From Puccinellia tenuiflora (taxonomy: Eukaryota; Streptophyta; Magnoliopsida; Poales; Poaceae), in the NCBI GenBank assembly GCA_012064385.1, contig QRDG01001837.1:1-64000 (forward strand): a stretch of DNA of 64,000 bases. The letters are read 5' to 3'. Shown one piece after another: positions 52,161 to 61,076 of the stretch; position 1 is the first letter of the stretch; every line of letters starts with the position of its first letter. The notes beneath the pieces were generated by a model that ran no database searches, was not told the origin of the DNA, and saw nothing but the letters and a program-made list of their open reading frames with translations. The position numbers and the translations under genes are program-made.

Positions 52161-55100
52161 TGTAACAGCCCCACTTTTATTACCAGAAAATATGAGTAAA
52201 TTTTTCACTTTTTGCATCTCATTTGCATCATGGCATCCATCATTCATATTTGTTTCAAATGAAATAAAGGAGCAACAACTAAGAAACCAAATATGATGAT
52301 GTGAATGATGAACAAACTCTCAAATTAAATTCTCATATTTGTCCAGGAAGTTCCTACAACCACAAATATAATTGTTGCCAAATTTAAATGCAATGGCAAA
52401 TGCAAATATTGGAATAAAGCCCTAAAATGCAAGAGGGCAATTTCTGAAATGTTACCACATGAGATAAATTCCAAATGGGCTGCAAATTTTATCACAGGTT
52501 CAAAATAATATCTCATGGCTCTGTGAATTTTTCCAGAATTTTACAAAATGTTTAAGGGCTTGAAACAATTGCCAAAACCCTACTGGTTTTTCTGGAAAAA
52601 GAAAAAAAAAGGGAAAACCCTGACAGTGGGTCCCCACTGTCAGCACCATCGTCACTGTGGCGACAGGGGAACCGCTGTCGCCATGGCCGCGCCCCCACCA
52701 CGGCCTCCACCGCGCCCCTCCTCGCGCCTGGCCCCCTGGAGCTTAAGGAGGACCACCACGACGCTCTGCTCCTCCTCCCCCTCCTTCCCCCCCTCCCGTG
52801 CAGCAACCCTAAACCTAGACGGCGCCATGACCATGGACTGAACTAAGCGCCGCCGCACATTGCCGACGTTGGAGACCACCCGGAGCAGATCGAAGCAGAC
52901 CGTCGTCACCGCCGTGCTCTCCTCTACCTCCTCCCCGAGCCGTGCGTGCTAGGACGCCGCCGTTCGCGCGAATCAATCCCTCTCCGCCGCCGCCGCCCGC
53001 CGCCGTCCGAGCTCGAATCTGACGCCGTCCGAGCTCCTCCGCCTCCGCCAAGCACACCAGCACGCTCAGGGTGAGCTCACGGTCCTCCCGGACCTCTCCC
53101 TCCTCTCTCTCCCCCTCTGGTTCGCCGTTTAGCCGTAGACCGAACCAACCCCTCCGCCGTAGCTCGTCGCCGGTGTCCTTCCCGGCGACCATAGGGTCCC
53201 TAGCGCCGCCACCCAGTTCCCCTCACCGTGCTGCGCGCAATGCGGCCCCGTCCTGGATCCCGAACGCACGCAATCGACGAGTCGATCCGCGGCTTGCCGC
53301 CGGTCACCGCGCGCGTCGCGCCGGTCCTGGCCGTCCCCGTCGGTCAAACCTGCATGTGGGCCGCTGGCCGACGTGGCGTGCCAGCGTGGCTGCCGCCCCA
53401 CCCATCCGTCTCACGGGCTAGCCAGCCCACGGTGAAAAACGTTCGGCCCAATTTCTGGAAATTCAAATAAATGGCAGAAAATGAGTTTGAACTTTGAATT
53501 TGAATAACTTTTGAACCATAAGTCCAAAAAATGCGAATAATATACCAAAATGCTCAGGGATAAAATGTCTACCTGTTAGTACCATTGGTAGAATTAATTG
53601 ACCAAAGTAAATTGCCTGGATTTAATAAAAACAGAAATGGCAGAATAAAGGTGGATTTTGTAAATTGCATAACTTGAGTTCTACTCATCCAACAATTATG
53701 AATAAACTCTCAAAATGTTCAGTGAACAATTATATACAAGTTTATGTCATTTGAGGGAATTTTAGATGCAATGTTGGTGATGTTTAATAAAAATAGTTAA
53801 AATGGCAGAATTAAATCAATTATCAAAAATATCATAACTTGTTGAATATTGATCCAAAATTGCAGATGATATACCAAAATGACCAGCAAAGCAAATGCTA
53901 TCTAACTATGTTAATATCACAGTATGAAAATAACTTTTCCTTTGATGTCATTTTCGAATTGGTTAAAATGATTTAAATTGCATAACCGTTTAAATCACCA
54001 TTTATTCATCGTTAGTCAGAAAATTGCAAACGAAGTACCAAAATGTTCAGTAGGACAATATCTATCTAATAATGTCATTTTAATGCATTTAGGACCCATA
54101 ATTCAGTACTGGAAATTTTGGACAATAATGCAATTCACTAAGTTAAATATGGAGTTATGACCCGTTAATTGCTATATTTAATTTAGGGGTTCCATTTAAC
54201 TTGTGGGACATGCCCAATATGATTTCAGTGCATAATTTGACCATCTCATCATGATTGTGCATTGCACCTTGTATTGTGTTATTTATTTCGTTTCCGTTAT
54301 TTTTGTGTTTCGTTAGATTCCGGAGTCGAGGTTTCACCACAATACCTCGACGATCAACGCGCCCAGTACTATCAGCAAGGCAAGAACTAACCTAACCTTC
54401 TTGGCATCTAGCATCCTACTGTTTTATAAACTTATTTTCTCCACCAGACTATTGCATGCGATTCAAATGTCACTTTTGGTCAAGTAGGTAATCCTATGAT
54501 ATGCATTGTTCCCTGAACCATCACATGCTTCCCCTCCTATGAAACCTAGGGTTGATGTGTTGGCCTGAGACAAAGGTATAATTGTTGTATTATATGCTTA
54601 GCAATGCTTAGCCATGCTTAGTTAAATGCTTAGTGGTTCGTTGATTTAATTCCATAATATTGATGTTGATGGAATGAGCCGGACATGGTGGTGATTATCG
54701 GTACTTAACTAATTTGTTAAAAGGCTTGGATGAGTTGCCATCGGGGATGGTGTTTTGCCTCATTCTTGTCGCCTAGGCTGAGAGTGCTTTTAGCTAGAAC
54801 CAAGAACCGAGCGTGCTACCATCGGTGGGGGTATGGGCCCCTTACTAACTGAATAACTTGTGCGGGCGTATCCAAGGGTCCTCTAGTTTGCGCTTTCCAT
54901 TTGCGAGTGTGTGGTCGGTGATGATGATGTGATGACGATGGTGGTGGTAGGAGTGGCGATGGGGCAGGGTGTTGAAACAGGCACTGAACTTGTCCTGTCG
55001 TCACGATGACCCTTGGTTAGTCTCATGCGAGGTAAAGGTTTAACAGCGCCCGCCCTGCCGGCTTTCCCCGGAAGAGAGCTAATTGTACAGGCAAGGGGTC

Positions 55101-55400
55101 GGACAGTACCAATGGATAAAAACAGTACACCCCTGCAGGGTTTAATCTTTTCGAAAAGCCGTGTCCGCAGTTATGGACAAACTCTTGGGAAAGGCGGATT
55201 AGCTCATAGAGAACCTGAACCTAATTAATGAATTGGCAGCTAGAGGTTGCAATCCAACGTGTGATAAAAGGTTCATTTCCTCGAGGGTGATTCGAGGGAG
55301 TGCCTTGGTGGAGATGAGGTGCTTCTGGTTACAAATGGTTCGTTGAGAACCACAAATGAAAGTTTACTCTCTTACCTCTATTTGTCTTAAAGTTGGGTCA
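52161..55400 (+). repeat. 5' LTR of Tekay-2 (right end not resolved)
   Basis: Starts TGTAACAGCCCC. It is co-linear with the 3' LTR until the window ends (equivalent to about 55085). Similarity to the single LTR at 31563 continues to about 55390 and then stops; the expected GGGGCGTTACA end is not found. It holds a GC-rich block (52620-53450) and an exon-like segment at 54317-54383. Confidence 0.75.
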
Positions 55401-55497
55401 AAGTTAAGGTTCATCGGGGTTGGGTTCTTACCGTCTAGATTAATTCATGAGTATCATTTCCGTTCCTAACTGTTGAACTGTTCTGTTATTGCTACAG

Positions 55498-56238
55498 ATG
55501 ACGCGTTCGGGACTTGTTGTCCGTCTGACTCGCTGTGAGGGTGTCCGCAGGTTTCCCGCCTTGTTTGCTGCGGCCTTAGCCAGCCAGGGTTGCCCTTGGT
55601 ACCCTGAGTACTTCGTGTACGAGGAGCACATGCCGTATGGACAGGGGCAATTCTTCTGTGAGGCCCGTGTCCTGACTCCGGATGGAGACGGAGTCCAGCA
55701 CCAGAGTGTCGGTGTGGGCATGACCGTGGAGCAGGCTGTTCAGGAGGCTGCGTTCAATGGCCTCTCCATGTACCGCGGAGACTGCGACTACTTAGACAAC
55801 CCGATGTCTGATTTTTACCACTTTCCTGCTGCTGAGGCCGGTCTGGAGGGCTGCTATGTTGCTAGGTACTCAGACCCAGCGACCGAGCCAGATCACGGTC
55901 ACCGAGCTCTTATCGAGATGGTCAGGGCGTTGGACCTTCGTGCCCGTCAGTGGTACCTATACACGGTGGCTGCCCGTGATAGTCACCGGAGCACTCTGAT
56001 GGCCTTGGAGCCTTATGTCCGTGCCGGGATACTTTCCCCAGATCTCCTCTCGCCGTTACCGATGGAGCTGCCCAACTACGTGAGCAGCCCAAGAGTGGGT
56101 GGCACCATTCCACCGCGTGGGCCTGCTCGAGACACCGGTGGCGACGTCCACACACCGCCTTATGATCGCCAGCCGGCGAGTGCCCGCCGTTTCCACACTC
56201 GCTCTGTGCGTCTCCCGGCGAGCGCCCAGTACTTCTAG
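55498..56238 (+). CDS. Extra ORF upstream of gag in Tekay-2, unknown function
   Basis: An intact 246-codon frame begins MTRSGLVVRLTRCEGVRRF. The ATG is immediately preceded by TTCTGTTATTGCTACAG, which looks like a plant 3' splice site. No transmembrane segment or known catalytic motif is evident. A region near the middle (PDHGHRALIEMVRALDLRA) is probably helical, and the C-terminus is Pro/Arg-rich. It is in better condition than the downstream gag-pol genes. I do not recognise the family; it could be a captured host sequence or an old accessory ORF. Confidence 0.65.
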   Translation: MTRSGLVVRLTRCEGVRRFPALFAAALASQGCPWYPEYFVYEEHMPYGQGQFFCEARVLTPDGDGVQHQSVGVGMTVEQAVQEAAFNGLSMYRGDCDYLDNPMSDFYHFPAAEAGLEGCYVARYSDPATEPDHGHRALIEMVRALDLRARQWYLYTVAARDSHRSTLMALEPYVRAGILSPDLLSPLPMELPNYVSSPRVGGTIPPRGPARDTGGDVHTPPYDRQPASARRFHTRSVRLPASAQYF

Positions 56239-56626
56239 TAGATCGGTATCTACGGGTACCTTGTATCGTATCCTTGCCTTCCTGCGTGATGAGCGAGATA
56301 CACACTATCTGTATTGGTTGCCTTTCGAGTTCTAATTGTTTTATCGCACTAAAAGACTTGTATCATCAGTAAATTCCATTCGTGTAATGCAGACTAAGGC
56401 ATTTTTAAGCTCGTATCTGAACCACATAATGGGTTTTATTCCGACTGGCTTGTGTTGTCATGTACAAGTTGTTTCCCTGCCATGTTGATGTGATGATGCC
56501 TGTCTTTCTCGTTCAACCCTGATAAATTGTTGCCATTCATATCCGCTTGTTCGGGTCTAAGCGCTCACTTAATTCCATCCATTTTCGGAGAGAGATACTA
56601 ACTGTGTCCTTGTTCATATCTCCAGA

Positions 56627-57868
56627 ATGGCTCCTATCCGTCAGGGTGAAAACAGTAATCCTGAGCCACCGCCGCCACCCACTATGGCGGAGGTTTTGAT
56701 GATTATTGAAGAGGCCGCGTGCGCAATGAGAATCTGCTCGCGCAGTTGGTGCAGCAGGGTGCACGCAGGAACACTGAATGCAATACCCTCACTGAATTCC
56801 TGAAGTCCCAGCCTCCCACCTTCGCTTATGCTAAGGAGCCCTTGGATGCTGATGATTGGCTTCGCGCTCTTGAGCGCAAGTTCGCTGCCTTGCATGTTAC
56901 GGCGGCGGAACACGTGAACTTTGCCACCTACCTGCTGACTGGAGCCGCAGGGTCCTGGTGGGAAAGCCATGTGTCCATGGTTGCGGCTGGCCATGCTTTC
57001 ACTTGGACTGAATTCCGCGCTGCCTTCCGTGCGGCCTACATTCCCCAGCCAATCATGGACCTGAAAAGGAGGGAGTTCCTGGAGCTGACCCAGGGACGCA
57101 TGGACGTCCAAACTTATGGGCGTGAGTTCAACCACCTCTCTCGTTACGCCCCCCGGGACGTGACCAATGATGAAGACAAGCAGTATCTGTTCCGCAAGGG
57201 ACTGACTCCGCGACTCCGTCATGAGCTGCTGCCCTTCAAGTTCCAGTCTTACCAGGAGCTGTACAACCTTGCTCTCACTCTGGAGCAGGGTAGGAAGGAA
57301 CTGGAGGTTTCCAAGAGGCCTTCGCAGGGGGATCACCAAGGCTCCTCTTCTTCTGAGGGCAAGAAGCGTCGGGTATTCGTGCCCTACAGCGCTGTGCCTA
57401 AGGCGCCCTTCCCCAAAGTCTTCAGGGTACAAGCCACCCCGCCTCGCCCAGCTACCTCGACCTTGGGTGCGGTTGGAAGTGGTTTCCGCCCTCAGCTGCC
57501 TGCTCCACCGAGGCTCACTTGCTACAGCTGTGGCCAGCCCGGTCACTACTCAAGGGACTACCCTGGGAAGGCACCTACTACCGCAACACCTATGCCAGCA
57601 CCTTCTACACCTGCCGCCAAGGCTGTGAGTACTACCCGTGGCCGCCTGAACCACCTCTCTACCGAAGAAGCTGAAGAGGACCCCGGTGTTCTCATGGGTA
57701 TGCTTCGAATTAATGATCACACAGCTTCAGTCTTGTTTGACTCTGGAGCATCGCATTCATTCATGTCCATAGCATATGCACACAACCATCAGATACCGTT
57801 CGTGAATATGGACAACCCTCTAGTGGTTAAAACCCTAGGTTCTAGTTGGCGAACTGACTGGATAGCCA
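56627..57868 (+). pseudogene. gag and protease start of Tekay-2
   Basis: The start is at ATG 56627 (MAPIRQGENSNPEP), 12 bases after a splice-acceptor-like CTCCAG. A frame change near 56715 leads into a long frame. That frame has the Gag domain (WLRALERKFAALHV, SWWESHV, MDVQTYGREF, RKGLTPRLRHEL) and a zinc knuckle reading CYSCGQPGHYSRDYP, in which the last Cys is replaced by Tyr. The protease active site LFDSGASHSFMS is near 57735. Homology is lost at a frameshift near 57868. The 390 bases between the extra ORF and this ATG hold no feature I can name. Confidence 0.82.
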
Positions 57869-58471
57869 GACGTCCAGATCACTATAGGCTACTGGTCTTT
57901 CCCTTTCCAGCTGATAGCCCTGAAGGCAGATGGTATAGATGTTATTTTGGGTATGGACTGGCTAGTCAAATATCATGCTACCTTGAATTGTGCTGCCAAG
58001 TCTGTCACAGTGGTCCACCCAACCGTCGGGCAAGTAAGTTACTGGTCCCCTTCGTCCGCAACCCCATCAACTGCCACCCCTCTATCCCCGGAAATCAGCC
58101 TGTGTTTCTTGGAAGGTACCACACCGCCTGAAATGCATGAGGTTGCCGTGGTGTGTGACTTTCCCGACGTCTTTCCAGAAGAATTACCTGGCATGCCACC
58201 TGATCGAAGTGTGGAATTTGTCATTGAATTGGTTCCGGGAACTGCCCCAATTTCCAAAAGGCCCTACCGTATGCCAACGGAAGAGCTAACTGAACTAAAG
58301 GAGCAGCTTGATGAGCTGCTGGAAAAAGAATTCATCCGTCCGAGTAGCTCACCTTGGGGCTGCCCGGTCATCTTTGTCAAGAAGAGGGATACAAATGTTC
58401 CTCGCTTGGTTGTTGATTACCGCCCTCTGAATGTGGTGACCATTAAGAAAAATATCCTATCCCTAGAATGA
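57869..58471 (+). pseudogene. Protease C-terminus and RT N-terminus of Tekay-2
   Basis: The second frame contains GMDWLVKYHATLNC at the end of protease, a linker, then RT motifs (FPDVFPEELPGMPP, KRPYRMPTEEL, LLEKEFIRPSSSPWG, RLVVDYRPLN). It ends by frameshift within a Lys-rich segment at about 58450, one base short. Confidence 0.82.
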
Positions 58472-59985
58472 ATGATCTATTCGATCAGCTAGCTGGTGCA
58501 AAGGTGTTCTCCAAGATGGATCTGAGGTCAGGATACCATCAGATAAAAATCAGAAAGGAGGATATTCCAAAGACGTCTTTCACTACCCGTTATGGGTTAT
58601 ATGAGCATACCGTCATGTCTTTCGGCCTCACAAATGCTCCGGCTACATTCATGAGGCTGATGAACTCCATCTTCCACGAGTATCTCGACAAGTTCGTCAT
58701 AATTTACATTGATGACATCCTTGTCTACTCCAAAACCGAAGAAGAACATGCTGAACATCTTCGGCTAGTTCTGACCAAGCTTCGTGATCATCGTCTCTAT
58801 GCCAAGTTCTCTAAGTGCGAGTTTTGGCTACAGGAGCTCATCTTCCTTGGTCATGTGGTGTCAGGTACTGGAGTAGCGGTTATACCTGACAAAATTCAGT
58901 CAATCCTGGATTGGCCAACTCCCAAGTCCGTCAAAGATATCCGAAGCTTCCTTGGGTTGGCGGGTTATTACTGCCGATTCATCGAGGGCTTTTCTAAAAT
59001 AGCCAAAGCCTTGACTGACCTACTCAAGAAGAACAAACCGTTTGTGTGGTCAGACAAAGCTGAAGAGAGTTTCCAAACTCTCAAGGTCAAGCTCACTACC
59101 ACACCGGTGCTTGTCCTTCCCGACACCGCCAAAGACTTTGTCGTCTATTGTGATGCATTACTCCAAGGCTTGGGCTGTGTTTTGATGCAAGAAGGCCACG
59201 TCGTAGCCTATGTATCCCGCCAACTCAAGCCGCATGAACTCAACTACCCAACTCATGATTTAGAGCTTGCTGCCGTAGTTCATGCTCTGAAGCAGTGGAG
59301 ACCCTACCTGTTGGGCAACCATTGCGAGATCTTCTCGGATCATCAAAGTCTGAAGTATCTCTTCACCCAGCCCGATCTGAATCTCCGACAGAGAAGATGG
59401 TTGGAGTTGATCAAAGACTATGATGTGACCCTCAATTACCAGCCTGGCAAGGCAAATGTGGTTGCCGATGCGCTGAGTCGTAAGTCTTATTGTAACACCT
59501 TGATGGTTGAGCGAGCTCAGCCCGCTCTCCATGAAGAATTCGCACGTTTGAATCTGGAGATTGTTCCCTCCGGATATTTGGCTAACCTCGAGATCAAATC
59601 AACTCTCGAGGATGATATCAAGGCCGCCCAGCAAGATGATGCTGAAATCTTAGAGATCAAAGAGAAGATAGCTAAGGGGATGGCAAACTGTTTCTCGATT
59701 GATGACAATGGTGTTGTCTATTTCGGCGACCGTTTAGTGGTGCCCAAGAGTGGAAACACTAAAGAGTTGATCCTCTCAGAAGCTCACGAGTCACCCATCT
59801 CTATTCATCCGGGTAGCACCAAAATGTACCAAGATCTTCGCCCTCAATTCTGGTGGTCTTGCATGAAGCGCGAGATCACCGAGTATGTTGCAGAATGCGA
59901 CGTCTGTCGCTGGGTAAAAGCTGAACATCAAAAGCCAGCGGGTACTCTTTGCCCCCATAGCCATTCCCGAGTGGAAATGGGATGA
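58468..59985 (+). pseudogene. RT, RNase H and integrase finger of Tekay-2
   Basis: An open frame of 505 codons. RT palm: FSKMDLRSGYHQI and the YIDD box at 58705-58716. Thumb and connection: FLGLAGYYCRFIEGFS. RNase H: VVYCDALLQGLG (first Asp), DLELAAVVHALK (Glu), IFSDHQSLKYL (Asp) and NVVADALSR. Integrase finger: HPGSTKMYQDL with CDVC. The frame is lost near 59950, before the DDE core. There is no second RNase H, in contrast to the Tat elements. Confidence 0.9.
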
Positions 59986-60724
59986 AATTGGTATGGATTT
60001 CATTACCGGTTTTCCAAGGTCACCCAAGGGGAACAATGCCATCTGGGTAGTCATTGATCGTCTATCCAAGGTCGCCCATTTCCTCCCTGTCCGCGAAGAT
60101 ATCAACTCTGTTAAATTGGCGGAGCTGTATATGGCCCGGATTGTTCCTTTGCATGGGGATCCCTTGAGGATCATCTCAGACCATGGTAGTCTGTTTGTGT
60201 CCAAATTCTGGCAAAGCTTCCAAGAGGCTCTGGGAACCCGCCTCAACTTCAGCACAGCCTATCATCCCCAGACTGATGGTCAGACTGAAAGGGTGAACCA
60301 AGTTCTTGAGGATATGCTTCGGGCTTGTGTTATCTCCTTCGGCAAGGGTTGGGAGAAATACCTTCCCCTCGCCGAGTTCTCCTACAACAATAGCTATCAA
60401 GCCAGTTTGAAAATGGCTCCCTTTGAAGTCCTTATGGGAGAAAATGCCGAACTCCGCTCAATTGGTCTGAAACCCGGAGAGAGGTCACTCTTCGGTCCTG
60501 ATGTGATCAATGAGGCAGAAGAAAAGGTCCGTGTCATTCGAGCCAATCTGAAGATTGCTCAGTCCAGGCAGAAGAGCTATTATGATAAGCATCATCAGGA
60601 AGTTCACTATGAAATTGGTGACAAAGCCTATCTTCGAGTCTCTCCCCTCCGAGGCGTTCGTCGTTTCAGGAATCAAGGGAAAATTGGCACCTCGTTTTGT
60701 TGGCCCTTTCACTGTCCTAGGTAA
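59986..60724 (+). pseudogene. Integrase catalytic core of Tekay-2
   Basis: DDE residues lie in GMDFITGFP, IISDHGSLF and DGQTERVNQ, with HPQTDGQ intact. The usual Arg/Gly residues after the second Asp are altered to HGS. The C-terminal part includes PFEVLMGENAELRS and QKSYYDKHH. A frameshift near 60680 separates it from the chromodomain. Confidence 0.87.
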
Positions 60725-61040
60725 GCGAGGTGATCTCTCCTATCAGCTCGAGCTCCCAGAGAATTTCCCGGATGTGCATGATGTGTTTCATGTCTCTCAA
60801 CTCCGTCGTTGCTTCAAAGATCCTATTCGTGGGGTCAATCATGAAGAGTTGGACATTCAGGAAGATCTGACTTACCGCGAGCATCCTGTCCGCATCTTGG
60901 ATGAAGCGGAAAGGAAGACTCGTAATAAATCCATCAAGTTCCTCAAAATCCAGTGGTCTAACCATTCTGAAGACGAAGCAACCTGGGAACGTGAAACTAG
61001 TCTTCGTCAGGAATACCCCGCCTTCTTCACTCAAGCCTAG
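60670..61040 (+). pseudogene. Integrase C-terminus with chromodomain of Tekay-2
   Basis: Begins KLAPRFVGPFTVL (GPF module) and continues with DVFHVSQLRRC. Residues from YREHPVRILDEAERK through FLKIQWSNHSEDEATWERE and EYPAFF form a chromodomain. Such domains direct chromovirus integration toward heterochromatin marks. The stop codon at 61038-61040 is close to the polypurine tract. Confidence 0.88.
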
Positions 61041-61062
61041 AATCTCGGGACGAGATTCCTGT

Positions 61063-61075
61063 AAGGGGGGTAGAG
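61063..61075 (+). other. Polypurine tract of Tekay-2
   Basis: AAGGGGGGTAGAG, one base before the TGTAACAGCCCC start of the 3' LTR. Confidence 0.85.
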
Positions 61076-61076
61076 T

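Noticed and set aside
56355..56372. Degenerate initiator-Met primer site for Tekay-2 (TTGTATCATCAG)
   Set aside because: It matches poorly to TTGGTATCAGAG and is not next to an LTR terminus.
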